This document shows positions 15,963 to 24,787 of a DNA stretch of 64,000 bases, piece by piece. The DNA comes from a bacterium (GTDB lineage Bacteria > Zhuqueibacterota > QNDG01 > JAGLOF01). Each line of letters opens with the position of its first letter. Within the stretch, counting starts at the first letter, position 1. The DNA lies in NCBI GenBank assembly GCA_016934955.1, contig JAFGRY010000008.1, positions 1 through 64,000 on the forward strand, written 5' to 3'. Below the pieces are notes generated by a model. It made no database searches. It was given only the letters and a program-made list of their open reading frames with translations, and was not told where the DNA came from. The position numbers and the translations under genes were made by a program.

Positions 15963-18437
15963 ATGAAAAAATTCAAAGTGATAAGGTGCGTGCTTTGCAT
16001 GTGTGCCTCTGCGGAGCTTTTGGCGCAGGCACCCGCCTATCAGACGACGTCCTGGTCGCCGGCCAGCGGCCCCATCGGCGGATTGGGGTATGATATCCGT
16101 TACAGCTTCTCCGACTATAATCGCTGGTACGTCACTGATGCCTTCTCGGGGTTTTACATCAGTGAGGACCGGGGCCTCACCTGGCGTTCAAGCAACAGCG
16201 GCATATTGGAGGAGACCTTAACGGGAGCGGTCCCGGTTTTCTGCGCCACGGTGGATCCCCACGATCCTTCGGTCATCTGGGCCGGCATGCAGAATTTTCA
16301 CTGTCCGGTCTTCAAGTCCACCGATGCGGGGGAGAGCTGGCAGCGGAAAGAGACCGGGATCGACCTTGCAGGTGTAACCGTGAGAGGCTTCACCGTCCAT
16401 CCCCGGAATCCGGATATCGTCTATGCCATGGCGGAATGGGCAAGCGCGGAATGGACGCCGGACAAGGAGCCGAGGCACGGGCTTGATCCCACCATCGATA
16501 TGACCAAGGGCCTGGTGTACAAGACCGTTGACGGCGGGGAGCACTGGACGGAAATCTGGCGGGGCAACAACCTGGCCCGCTACTGCTGGATCCACCCCCG
16601 GCATCCTGATACGCTCTACGTCTCTACCGGCATTTTCGACCGGGAAGCGGCTAATACCGACACGGCCGCGGGCATTCCCGGCGGTGTCGGCATCCTGAAA
16701 TCAACGGACGGCGGCCAGACATGGCAGGTCTTCGACCAGGCGAACGGACTCCAGGATCTGTATATCGGGAGCCTCGCCATGCATCCTCTGCATCCCGACA
16801 CGCTGTATGCCGCCGCCGGACATGCCGCCTGGTCGAACCACCAGGGCCGGAGAACCGCGGGATTATATATGGCGGTGAACGGCGGCGAAACCTGGACCCG
16901 GATACTTCCGGATAACGCAGAGAGCAGGGAAACGTTCCTTGTAGTGGAATGTTCGCCGGCGGATCCCCGCGTCATCTACACGTTCACACCGGAGGCCGTG
17001 TACAGGAGCGACGATGACGGAGCCCACTGGAACCGTTTCAGCAGGGAGACCGATGACTGGGGACCTCCCGGTATTATCGTGGGGTTCCCCATCGACGCCC
17101 AGGGCGACCCTGAAGATCCAATGAGAGTAATCGTCAACAATTATCTCGGGGGCAACGTTGTTTCAGCGGACGGGGGTGAACACTGGGTAACGGCAAGCGA
17201 TGGCTATACCGGGGCGCTGGTACGCCACCTGGCCGTGACCGCGGGTGGTGCGGCCCGGGTATATGCCGGATCGAGGTCAGGTGTGTATGCGAGCCCTGAC
17301 GGCGGGGAGAGCTGGGAAGGCCGGATCTACACCCCGACGGGGATGGATGCAAAATTCAATGAAATTCTCGGTCTTGCCGTTGACAGGCACAATCCGGATC
17401 ACCTGATGACGTTTGCCGCGGATTTCCCCTGCATTCTCGTAAGTGACAACGGCGGTATGGAATGGGAGATCAGCACTATGGTCGGCGATATGCAGGCCAT
17501 GCGTTTTGCGCCTTCCGACGGCGCCATCGCCTATGCCGCGACCAGGAATGGATTCTTCAGATCCGAGAACGGCGGCCATGCGTTCCTGCAGGTCAACGGT
17601 GATACAATCGCCACTCAGCTGACCGCCCTGGAGATACATCCCGATAATCCGGGCCTGCTCTGGGCGCTGACAAAACGCGCGGGTTTTGTCAGCAGCGAGG
17701 ACGGGGGGGAGGCCTGGATTGCCCGGGGAACAGGGTTGCCGGGCATACGCGGTACCTGTCTCGCGGTGCATCCGTTGAACTCGAATCTTATGTATGCGGG
17801 ATTCGCGGCGGAGGGACAGGTGGGTGGAAACGGTCTCTACCGCAGCCTTGACGGCGGGCTGACCTGGACACAAATGACCGCCGGACTGGAACCGAACGCG
17901 CTGATAAAGGATATCATTGTCGACCGGACGCGTCTGTCAACCGCATACTGCTGTGACCAGTTTACCGGTGTGTATGCCACGAACGACAGCGGCGAGACCT
18001 GGTTCACCATAAACGAGGGGCTGAAGCAGCCTGCCGTAAATGTGCTTGCTCTCTCCTTTGACGGTACGGTACTCTACGCGGGCACCGAGGGAAACGGGGT
18101 GTGCCGGCTGGGAGACCCGGGAGAAACAGCGGTTCCCGCGTCGCGTTCCGGGTCACCGGAAGGCCCGCTGCTTCATCCCGCCTATCCCAATCCGTTCAAT
18201 GCTGAAACCGTCATTCGTTATGAACTTGACCATACCGCAGAGGTGACCATCGATATCATCAATGCCCGGGGACGGATTCTCGCTGTTCTGGTGGACAGTG
18301 AACAGGGGGCGGGTTCGTACCGGATCAGCTGGCAGGGAAGAGATCGCTACGGCAACGGTGTCGGCAGCGGCGTCTATTTCTGCCGGTTCAGAGCAGGACA
18401 CCATACCGCGGTACAAAAGATGATACTCGTGAGATAG
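15963..18437 (+). CDS. Secreted Asp-box (BNR/VPS10-like) propeller protein with sorting tail
   Basis: 824-residue secreted protein. A short signal peptide (residues 1-21, ending ELLAQA) is followed by about thirteen Asp-box turns of the S/T-x-D-x-G-x-x-W type, for example STDAGESW, TVDGGEHW, STDGGQTW, SPDGGESW and SLDGGLTW. These indicate one or two beta-propellers as in sialidase/VPS10-like proteins. The C-terminal ~85 residues begin HPAYPNPFNAETVIRY and end VQKMILVR, a type IX secretion-like sorting domain. ATG 15963 after GAGGTGG is favoured over 15951. No sialidase catalytic arginine triad was recognised, so enzymatic activity is doubtful. It follows the cytochrome gene by 126 bases and could share its transcript. 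Confidence 0.87.
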   Translation: MKKFKVIRCVLCMCASAELLAQAPAYQTTSWSPASGPIGGLGYDIRYSFSDYNRWYVTDAFSGFYISEDRGLTWRSSNSGILEETLTGAVPVFCATVDPHDPSVIWAGMQNFHCPVFKSTDAGESWQRKETGIDLAGVTVRGFTVHPRNPDIVYAMAEWASAEWTPDKEPRHGLDPTIDMTKGLVYKTVDGGEHWTEIWRGNNLARYCWIHPRHPDTLYVSTGIFDREAANTDTAAGIPGGVGILKSTDGGQTWQVFDQANGLQDLYIGSLAMHPLHPDTLYAAAGHAAWSNHQGRRTAGLYMAVNGGETWTRILPDNAESRETFLVVECSPADPRVIYTFTPEAVYRSDDDGAHWNRFSRETDDWGPPGIIVGFPIDAQGDPEDPMRVIVNNYLGGNVVSADGGEHWVTASDGYTGALVRHLAVTAGGAARVYAGSRSGVYASPDGGESWEGRIYTPTGMDAKFNEILGLAVDRHNPDHLMTFAADFPCILVSDNGGMEWEISTMVGDMQAMRFAPSDGAIAYAATRNGFFRSENGGHAFLQVNGDTIATQLTALEIHPDNPGLLWALTKRAGFVSSEDGGEAWIARGTGLPGIRGTCLAVHPLNSNLMYAGFAAEGQVGGNGLYRSLDGGLTWTQMTAGLEPNALIKDIIVDRTRLSTAYCCDQFTGVYATNDSGETWFTINEGLKQPAVNVLALSFDGTVLYAGTEGNGVCRLGDPGETAVPASRSGSPEGPLLHPAYPNPFNAETVIRYELDHTAEVTIDIINARGRILAVLVDSEQGAGSYRISWQGRDRYGNGVGSGVYFCRFRAGHHTAVQKMILVR

Positions 18438-18833
18438 TGGGGCGGGAGCGCGGAATCCTCAGGAGAACGGGACGGGACCGCTGGTACTGTCCGTTTTAAC
18501 CGCTATCCGGGAGGTACTGGTAACGGACCGCCATACCGTGCCCCTGAAGGGATCAACACCGCGACGTATGGTGAATCAGGGGAGACCGCCTGCCCGGTGT
18601 GGACGGCCCCGGGACGATCTTGTATTTTCCGGCACCTTCACCTCCAAAAATAACCATAGCTTTTTACGATAATTGTTCTATATTACCATCGAATACATGG
18701 ATATTCATCTTTCGCTTCCGCACAGCCGAATGTTCACCGCCGCCTGAATCGACGTATCAGTTTTGCAGGATGGTTAGTTTTTTTACCAGCATTGCCGCAA
18801 AGCGGGAGACCGCTGCAACGGGAGGATACGACA
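18438..18833 (+). other. 396-bp intergenic region, no gene seen
   Basis: Between the propeller gene and the first beta-barrel gene. GGTACTG occurs twice near 18480 and 18511, and GTCCGTT/AACGGAC could pair over a loop of about 25 bases, too long for a terminator. The 3' half is AT-richer, with TATATT at 18679-18684 but no matching -35. GGGAGG just before 18834 is the ribosome-binding site. Confidence 0.5.
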
Positions 18834-19346
18834 ATGAGAAAGGCATGCATCGCAGCGCTCCTCTTCCTCTGCGCCCTGTCGGCTCAGGCCCAGGTGGAAA
18901 AGGGTGATTCAGAAGTTCGTTTTCTCTTTTACTATTCCGATGTCCGGGGCGGCGAGTTCAGCGCCGGCGGCAGCGGCTCCCTGATGGTGAGTTACGGGTA
19001 CTTCATCAATCCCGCCCTGCAGCTCGGTCTGGGGCCTCGTCTCACGCTGAGCAGCGGCGGCAGCGGCACCGAGACCCAGGTGAGTGCGTCGGTATTTTTC
19101 AATTACAACTTCGCCACCGCGTCCAAAACCGTCCCCTACCTGTACGGCGAGTTCTATCAGATGGATTTTTCACCCGAGTTCGGCGAGTTCGCGGACTATT
19201 CCTATATCAATATCGGATTCGGGGTGAGGAATTTTTTCAGCGAGTACATCGCCCTCAATTCGGCGATCTCCTACGGGTTCTGCCCCTCGGAAAACAGCGA
19301 GGGCGGCCTGTTCATGATCCTCACCGGACTGTCGTTCATTTTTTAG
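18834..19346 (+). CDS. Small outer-membrane beta-barrel protein
   Basis: 170-residue outer-membrane protein. Signal peptide at residues 1-20 (MRKACIAALLFLCALSAQAQ), then about eight alternating strands (EVRFLFYYSD, GSLMVSYGYF, PYLYGEFYQMDF, YINIGFGVRNFF) ending in a phenylalanine (SFIF), the classic C-terminus of barrel proteins. ATG 18834 has GGGAGG eight bases upstream; the frame's earlier start at 18792 is unlikely. The barrel is clearly paralogous to the C-terminal half of the next protein: GDSEVRF/GDKEVSF, GVRNFFSEYIALNS/GFRNFFNEYAALNT, ISYGF/ITYGF. The genes are nine bases apart and surely co-transcribed. Role unknown. Confidence 0.82.
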   Translation: MRKACIAALLFLCALSAQAQVEKGDSEVRFLFYYSDVRGGEFSAGGSGSLMVSYGYFINPALQLGLGPRLTLSSGGSGTETQVSASVFFNYNFATASKTVPYLYGEFYQMDFSPEFGEFADYSYINIGFGVRNFFSEYIALNSAISYGFCPSENSEGGLFMILTGLSFIF

Positions 19347-19355
19347 GAGGCTGCC

Positions 19356-20243
19356 ATGAGAACAGTGAGAATGATCGTTGCGATCGCCTGTCTGCTGACG
19401 GCTTCCCTGCTGCAGGGCCAGGAGATCGTGAAACGGGTCAAGAATTACGTCCTGATCGACATGGACAGCTCATCCGGGTGCCTGCCCGGAGAGGAGCTGA
19501 CGGTGCTGAGACGAATCTCGGAGGTCCGGGTGCTCAATATCGGACGGATCGAGATCATCAAATACGCCCAGGGGCAGTGCGCGGCCCGGGTTACCGCGCA
19601 GCGGCAGGGCGTGATCATCGGGATCGGTGATTTCGTGCAGCTGCCGGAGCGGCAGGAGCCGGCCCGCGCGGACCGGACGGTGAATGCGAAGCCCGCGAAG
19701 GAGCAGGCGGTGAAGAAGCAGGTCCATGCCGATCAGCAGCCCCGAACCGTTTCTCAGGCGCCCTCCGGCGCGGGAGAGCCGGGGAGCATCGGCATCGAGC
19801 GGGGTGACAAAGAGGTCTCCTTCATGGGATTCTATTCAAAGATAGTGGGCACCGATTTCGATATGGGGGGGATCGGATCGTTCAACCTCGGCGGCGGCTA
19901 TTTTTTCACCCGGAACCTGCAGCTGGGCGCGGAAACACAGGTGCTGATCTATCCCGGCTTCATGGGCGGCACCGACGTGATTTTCAGTTTTTCGCTGTAC
20001 GGCAGCTACAACTTCCAGACAGGGTCGAAGTTCATCCCCTACGTCACGGCGAAGTGGTACCAGGATGAGGTAGTGCCCGGTGACGACCTGCTTGAGGACG
20101 CCTATTTCACCATCGGCGGCGGTTTCCGCAATTTCTTCAACGAATACGCGGCCCTGAATACATCCATCACCTACGGCTTCAGCCTCGGCGGCACCGGGGA
20201 GCGGGTGCTGACGATCATGGGCGGGGTATCCGTCATATTTTAA
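19356..20243 (+). CDS. Two-domain outer-membrane beta-barrel paralogue
   Basis: 295-residue exported protein. Signal peptide at residues 1-22, then a small beta domain (~23-92) reading LIDMDSSSGCLPGEELTVLRR and continuing with RVTAQR and GIGDFVQLPER. This resembles the short SH3-like barrels found in FlgT C-terminal-type proteins (weak resemblance). A polar, alanine/lysine-rich linker (~93-140) leads to a barrel (150-295) paralogous to the preceding protein and also ending in phenylalanine (SVIF). AGGAGG stands six bases before ATG 19356. The pair looks like a tandem duplication in which one copy gained a periplasmic domain, or the other lost it. The gene is convergent with the PadR/permease locus 25 bases away. 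Confidence 0.8.
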   Translation: MRTVRMIVAIACLLTASLLQGQEIVKRVKNYVLIDMDSSSGCLPGEELTVLRRISEVRVLNIGRIEIIKYAQGQCAARVTAQRQGVIIGIGDFVQLPERQEPARADRTVNAKPAKEQAVKKQVHADQQPRTVSQAPSGAGEPGSIGIERGDKEVSFMGFYSKIVGTDFDMGGIGSFNLGGGYFFTRNLQLGAETQVLIYPGFMGGTDVIFSFSLYGSYNFQTGSKFIPYVTAKWYQDEVVPGDDLLEDAYFTIGGGFRNFFNEYAALNTSITYGFSLGGTGERVLTIMGGVSVIF

Positions 20244-20268
20244 CCGTGCCTTCAATTGTCCAGCGCTT

Positions 20269-22851
20269 CTATTCATGTTTAAGCGATTGTACCGGATTCG
20301 CATAGGCCGCCTTGATGGTCTGATAGCTGACTGTCATCAGTGCGACAGCCATCGCAAACAGCCCTGAGAGCGGGAAAAGCCAAAAATGGATCTCGGTTCG
20401 AAACGCGAAATTGCTGAGCCACTTATTCATCAACATATACGCAGCCGGCCACGCCAGAAGATTTGAGACCACAACCCACTTGACATAATTGGCTGAAAGG
20501 CGCGTCACAATGCCTGAAACGGAAGCCCCTAACACTTTGCGAACGGCAATTTCTTTCTTCCGCTGACCGGCCGTGTAGGAACTGAGACCGATCAGTCCCA
20601 AACAGGCAATGCCGATGGCCAGAACAGCAAATGATGTAAATACGTCCATGGTTCTCTCTTCCGCGTGATAGGCCTGATCAAACACCTCATCAAAAAAGGA
20701 ATATTCAAATGGATAATGGGGCGCATACTTTTTCATTACACTTTTTATATATGCCAGCGATTCCGGAATGCCGGCTGCATCGATTTTGATGGCGAGCTTG
20801 GTAAAATTTCCCGGCCGAAGCATGAGATAGACCGGGTCGATAGGGCTGTGCAGCGAATGAAGATGAAAATCCTTCATCACTCCCACGATTCTCCCCGGGC
20901 GCACATGGTTGGGCTCAAACAGGTATCCGACCGGTTCTTCCCAGCCGGCCGCTTTGACCGCAGCTTCATTAACAAGGTAGACACCCTCTGCATCAGAAGA
21001 AAATTCCCGGGAAAAATTGCGTCCCTCACTCAATTCAATGCCAAAGAGATCTATATAGTCATAATCTACAAAATTATAATAGATAGTGATCGATTCTTCG
21101 GGTTTCTTTTCATTTAACGGTCTTCCGATAAACGTATCAATATCATTGGGCAGCCTGAATGATGTTGAAACCATCTGAATATGCGGATGCTGTTTCAAGT
21201 CGGTCTTGATCGCTTCAATGTTTTTCCTTGCAGCTTCATCCCCGACATCCATAATTACGATATGATCTTTCTCATACCCGGGGTCGGTACTTTTCATAAA
21301 GATCAGCTGGTCTTTGATGGTGAAGGTTGCTATGAACAGCACAATGGTTATCGCAAACTGAAACATGACAAGGAAATTCTGCAGTTTTTTACCTGTATCG
21401 CTGTACATGAAGGATCCGCGCAGAACAGTGATCGGGGTAAATCCTGATATGCACAGCGCGGGGTAGCTGCCTGCAATAAGTCCGCTGAGGATAACGATAC
21501 CGGCGAGCCCGAAGAAGAGCCGGGAGTCTGTAAATGGACTGAAAGAGAGCGATCTTCCTATCATGTGATTAAACTTCGGTAATAGCACGATCGTACCGAT
21601 GACGGCGATGCAGAGTGCCAGTAAGGCAACAATCGCGGATTCCGTTAAAAACTGGTATATGACCTGCTTTTTATTTGCCCCCACCAGTTTTCGCAGCCCC
21701 ACTTCTTTGCTCCTGCGCATGGAGCGGGCCGTGGCCAGGTTCACATAATTGATACAGGCGATGACCAGAATGATGAAGGCGATTACACTGAAAAGCGTGA
21801 TCGACTCCACGGTGTTATTCGCCGAGATTTCCTGCTGACGATGCGAGTGCAGATGGATATCTTTTATGTTTTGCAAAAGGAAATAGTGTTCGGCAGGCAG
21901 CGGATAGCCGGCTTGTTCACATAGAGGTGCCGTCACGACAGAATGGATTTTTTCTTCGAGCAGGTCCGGATTCGTCCCCTCACGCAATAATACATAGGTA
22001 TACGAAAAATTACCGCTCCAGCCAAATACGTTGTTATTATACAAGGCAATCCAATCCATATAGGGGGCAATGAAATCCATAACAAAGTGAGAATTGGCCG
22101 GCATATCGGAGAATACCCCTTTAACGGTAAAACTTACCCGATCATCTATCATGAGTGTTTTACCCAGCGGATTTTCATAGCCAAAATATTTGTATGCCGC
22201 AGTTTCGGATAAAACGATAGAATGGGGATCCCGCAGGGCCGTCTCAGGATCTCCCTTAACAAACGGAATGGTAAAAATGGTAAAAATGTCGGGCCCCGCC
22301 CAGTGGAATGTGTCTTCAATAAAATGGCTGTTCTTATAGGAGACCAGATTCTTCCTGCTCTGCAATAATTGGGCGTATGCTTCAATTTCAGGAAAATTAT
22401 CCTGTAATGCGGGCCCCAGCGGCGCCGGCGTATGGGCGTACCGGTCTCGTACCATCCTGTATACGCGATCAGCTTTTGCATGATGATTTTCATACGTCAG
22501 TTCATAGTTTACATACAGTGAGATTAACATAAAAAAGGTAATGCCAAAGGCGAAACCGGCAATAGTGATGATCGTATAGATTTTGTCTTTTTTCATATGA
22601 CGGAGAGATGCCGAAAGATAATTTTTAATCATAGCCACACTCCAATTCAGGCAAAAGGTGAGATAGGTACAGAGGACATACAGGGTTTGCATCCAATACC
22701 AGGCTGAGGCATGGAGAAGACCCTTTTGAGCGGAAAGGGCATCATATTCAAGTTCAAAGTCGGTCAACAGTTTGAACTGTTCGTTAAAGACAGATACTTT
22801 TGTCAGCAGCCATTGGGCACTACGGGGAGGATGCGGTTTTTTTACGGGCAT
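20269..22851 (-). CDS. Orphan FtsX/MacB-type permease with N-terminal permease-prefix region
   Basis: 860-residue permease. Residues 1-75 (KPHPPRSAQWLL and onward) look like the permease-prefix domain found ahead of orphan ABC permeases. Then come an anchor (~90-112), a MacB-like periplasmic domain, three spans (~350-490), another anchor, a second periplasmic domain and three final spans. Both halves carry the family motif: RRSKEVGLRKLVGANK and KKEIAVRKVLGAS. ATG 22851 follows the PadR stop by two bases, with GGGGAAG eight bases upstream; an earlier in-frame start at 22893 lies inside padR and is rejected. Base composition is less GC-rich than most neighbours. As in acidobacterial orphan permeases, a PadR gene is the neighbour and no ATPase is present. 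Substrate unknown. Confidence 0.88.
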   Translation of the reverse strand: MPVKKPHPPRSAQWLLTKVSVFNEQFKLLTDFELEYDALSAQKGLLHASAWYWMQTLYVLCTYLTFCLNWSVAMIKNYLSASLRHMKKDKIYTIITIAGFAFGITFFMLISLYVNYELTYENHHAKADRVYRMVRDRYAHTPAPLGPALQDNFPEIEAYAQLLQSRKNLVSYKNSHFIEDTFHWAGPDIFTIFTIPFVKGDPETALRDPHSIVLSETAAYKYFGYENPLGKTLMIDDRVSFTVKGVFSDMPANSHFVMDFIAPYMDWIALYNNNVFGWSGNFSYTYVLLREGTNPDLLEEKIHSVVTAPLCEQAGYPLPAEHYFLLQNIKDIHLHSHRQQEISANNTVESITLFSVIAFIILVIACINYVNLATARSMRRSKEVGLRKLVGANKKQVIYQFLTESAIVALLALCIAVIGTIVLLPKFNHMIGRSLSFSPFTDSRLFFGLAGIVILSGLIAGSYPALCISGFTPITVLRGSFMYSDTGKKLQNFLVMFQFAITIVLFIATFTIKDQLIFMKSTDPGYEKDHIVIMDVGDEAARKNIEAIKTDLKQHPHIQMVSTSFRLPNDIDTFIGRPLNEKKPEESITIYYNFVDYDYIDLFGIELSEGRNFSREFSSDAEGVYLVNEAAVKAAGWEEPVGYLFEPNHVRPGRIVGVMKDFHLHSLHSPIDPVYLMLRPGNFTKLAIKIDAAGIPESLAYIKSVMKKYAPHYPFEYSFFDEVFDQAYHAEERTMDVFTSFAVLAIGIACLGLIGLSSYTAGQRKKEIAVRKVLGASVSGIVTRLSANYVKWVVVSNLLAWPAAYMLMNKWLSNFAFRTEIHFWLFPLSGLFAMAVALMTVSYQTIKAAYANPVQSLKHE

Positions 22852-22853
22852 GA

Positions 22854-23180
22854 TTATTCTTCCCCAAACGCGAACGAGGGTATGCTGCCCCACACGGATC
22901 TGTGAATTTCCTGTGCGGATTTCAGCGCTCTGCGGCCTGCGGGTGTCAAACGATACAACACCTTGCTCCGTCCGCCCTTCACTGATTCGGGAGCGCTTTC
23001 GGCTGTATCAACCAGCCCCTTTTTCACCAGCTGATACAACGTATTGTAGAGGGAACCGTAATGAAGCCTTTGTTTTGACATTTCTATGACAGCTTTCCTG
23101 ACCGTGATACCGTAGGCATTTTCACCCAGCTTCCAAATGGCCAGCAGTACGAATTCTTCCCGTTTGGTCAATTCATGCAA
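22854..23180 (-). CDS. PadR-family transcriptional repressor
   Basis: 108-residue DNA-binding protein with the PadR winged helix: TKREEFVLLAIWKLGENAYGI, then LHYGSLYNTLYQLVKKGLV and the wing SKVLYRLTPAGRRAL. The length is that of small PadR proteins without the long dimerisation helix. The start is TTG at 23180: GGAGG lies five bases upstream and the only nearby ATG is out of frame. It is the first gene of a two-gene operon with the orphan permease. PadR proteins usually repress their own operon and are released by a ligand (family knowledge); the palindrome at 23202-23212 overlapping a -10-like box is a good candidate operator. Confidence 0.9.
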   Translation of the reverse strand: MHELTKREEFVLLAIWKLGENAYGITVRKAVIEMSKQRLHYGSLYNTLYQLVKKGLVDTAESAPESVKGGRSKVLYRLTPAGRRALKSAQEIHRSVWGSIPSFAFGEE

Positions 23181-23201
23181 AACAGCCTCCGTGAATAACT
23201 A

Positions 23202-23233
23202 CTTAAATTAAGAACATTAAACGATACGGAAAA
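23202..23233 (-). promoter_or_regulatory. Candidate promoter and operator of the padR-permease operon
   Basis: The perfect palindrome CTTAAATTAAG (23202-23212) contains a minus-strand -10-like TAATTT (23210-23205). A weak -35, TTTTCC, stands 17 bases upstream (23233-23228). A repressor bound here would block RNA polymerase, as expected for autorepression by PadR. The start codon is 22 bases away. Confidence 0.45.
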
Positions 23234-23595
23234 CAGTAAATAAAAGTTTCATGCAACAGGCAATTTGTTCAAACGTTCAGGGGAAATACAGGTATGCATC
23301 GTCGGATGCAGGGGATGATACGATCATGAGCGAGGGTTCGATTATTTTTTAACCTTTCCGAACATCCAACGAAACACGCGAACAGAATAGGAATAGTATG
23401 AGAAAGAAAGATGCATTAATCAAGCGCAGAGTCTGAAGTCACTGCTGCTATGGTCAAGCTTCGGAAGCAGTTTATCGCTGACGGAGAAAGACACGAACAG
23501 GAACAGAAATCTCTTTAGAATTATTTTCGTGTACTTCGTTGGATGTTTGTTTGGGTGCGGGGATGTGGCCGGTCTACCTGTCTCCATGAAACTGT

Positions 23596-23623
23596 TTGCA
23601 TTTCTCTGAAAAATATCTATCAT
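23596..23623 (+). promoter_or_regulatory. Possible promoter giving a leaderless transcript
   Basis: -35 TTGCAT (23596-23601), 16-base spacer, -10 TATCAT (23618-23623). The predicted transcription start falls on or next to ATG 23630, and no Shine-Dalgarno sequence precedes that ATG. Confidence 0.3.
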
Positions 23624-23629
23624 ATATCC

Positions 23630-24307
23630 ATGATCCCAAAAACCGATCCCACAACTCCAAAACCAAATCCTGAACTCCCTTTCCTGGAACGTATGCTCCG
23701 GGATGCCTGGCGTGCGTTCAGGTCCGCGGAAAATTATGGTGAAAAGCGCGGGCGGGCCATGATATTCCAGGCGCATCTTGAGGAGTGGCTGAATCGGCCG
23801 GAGCTTATCCGTGACCTGGAACCCGGCCCGCATGAGGGCGCGAAGGGCGCCTGCTTCCCGGAGGAGATTCCGGAGGGCACGGAGATGCCTTTTGACCGGG
23901 GAGGGGCGGCGGCGGATGCGTTCTTCTTCGCCACGGGCGGTACCATGTCCCGGCTGTTCACACAGGCGGATCTGGACGCGGCACCCGATCTGTCCCGGAA
24001 GTACGGATACTATATTGTGACCCTGTACGAGAAGATATATGCTTCCCCGGGGGAGACGCGCAACCGTTTTTCTTCCGAAGAGGCGGTTCGCAGGCACATC
24101 CCCTCCTCCGCGGAAAGACCCGCACTGACCAAGGACCGGTACGATCTGCTTATGGATGCCGCCGGCAGTCCCGATCCCAAACGGATGTTTTTCGTGGCCC
24201 GCTATCACCGCCGGCAGCAGGCGCTGAAAGCCGCGGACCGGCTGGCCGCCGCCTTCGGCATCCGGTTTCTCGTTGCCAGGATCGCCGGCTGGGTGGACAA
24301 TCACTAG
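23630..24307 (+). CDS. Conserved-looking protein of unknown function
   Basis: 225-residue soluble protein without signal peptide or membrane span. After a proline-rich start (PKTDPTTPKPNPELP), the rest is mostly helical and charged (RMLRDAWRAFRSAENYGEKRGRAM) with a central glycine-rich AADAFFFATGGTM segment. Codon use is normal for the window and the frame is long, so the gene is likely real. The start is uncertain: the frame begins at 23543, but ATG 23630 directly follows a promoter-like element, while the upstream part reads like non-coding sequence. No known domain was recognised. The next gene follows after 99 bases. Confidence 0.6.
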   Translation: MIPKTDPTTPKPNPELPFLERMLRDAWRAFRSAENYGEKRGRAMIFQAHLEEWLNRPELIRDLEPGPHEGAKGACFPEEIPEGTEMPFDRGGAAADAFFFATGGTMSRLFTQADLDAAPDLSRKYGYYIVTLYEKIYASPGETRNRFSSEEAVRRHIPSSAERPALTKDRYDLLMDAAGSPDPKRMFFVARYHRRQQALKAADRLAAAFGIRFLVARIAGWVDNH

Positions 24308-24406
24308 AAGGTGACTATGGCTGTTCCCGATCGATTACCGGAGAAAGGGAAGGCCGAACAAAGATCGGAAAATCGTAATCATCACATACACAAGAGGTCA
24401 GCGATT

Positions 24407-24769
24407 ATGGAACGGATCACATTCATCACCCGCAACGGCAAGCGTATTCTTCTTGAAGACTTCACCTGGCTGAAACCCGGCGGCGAATTCTACCAGACAC
24501 TGGCCGCGGCGAAACGGATGATTCACGCCGAACCGGAACAATCGGTGCTGGCGCTGTTCGACGCCACCGGGGCGACGTTCGACCAGGAGGTGGTCAATGC
24601 GGTCAAGGATTTCACCATCTCCAATAAGCCGTACGTCAAGGCCGCGGCGGTTGTGGGCATCACCGGACTGCTGAAAATCGCCCTGCTCGCGGTAAAGACC
24701 TTTTCCGGACGGGATTTCAGAACCTTCGATACCCGGGAAGAGGCCCTGGAGTGGCTGGTGGCCCAGTAA
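24407..24769 (+). CDS. STAS/SEC14-like (SpoIIAA-like) domain protein
   Basis: 120-residue cytoplasmic protein. It begins ITRNGKRILLEDFTWL and continues through a helix (FYQTLAAAKRMI), a strand (SVLALFDATGATF) and the typical PYVKAAAVVGITGLLKIAL to a C-terminal FDTREEALEWLV. This is the order seen in the small SpoIIAA-like/STAS-SEC14 proteins of many bacteria, with no conserved phospho-serine site evident. ATG 24407 is preceded by AGAGG; the frame upstream to 24311 is non-coding in character. It stands 18 bases before the DUF2177 gene. Proteins of this family are thought to bind small molecules or partner proteins; the role here is unknown. Confidence 0.82.
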   Translation: MERITFITRNGKRILLEDFTWLKPGGEFYQTLAAAKRMIHAEPEQSVLALFDATGATFDQEVVNAVKDFTISNKPYVKAAAVVGITGLLKIALLAVKTFSGRDFRTFDTREEALEWLVAQ

Positions 24770-24787
24770 CCTGCAAGGGAGGGGTAT

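Larger units (their letters stand above)
23181..23629. other. 449-bp divergent intergenic region
   Basis: Between padR (minus) and the unknown gene at 23630 (plus). The left end holds the padR promoter/operator. A small hairpin TGCATC-GTCG-GATGCA occurs at 23295-23310. Two open frames cross parts of it on either strand but have no ribosome-binding site and atypical codons; no further gene is supported. Confidence 0.55.

Noticed and set aside
23320..23360. GGTTCGA word as a tRNA T-arm
   Set aside because: No acceptor or anticodon stems can be built around it; no tRNA was recognised anywhere in the window.
23420..24304. 294-codon open frame on the minus strand
   Set aside because: Antisense to the unknown gene at 23630-24307. 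The plus-strand frame has better codon use and a promoter-like element, although neither has a known domain.
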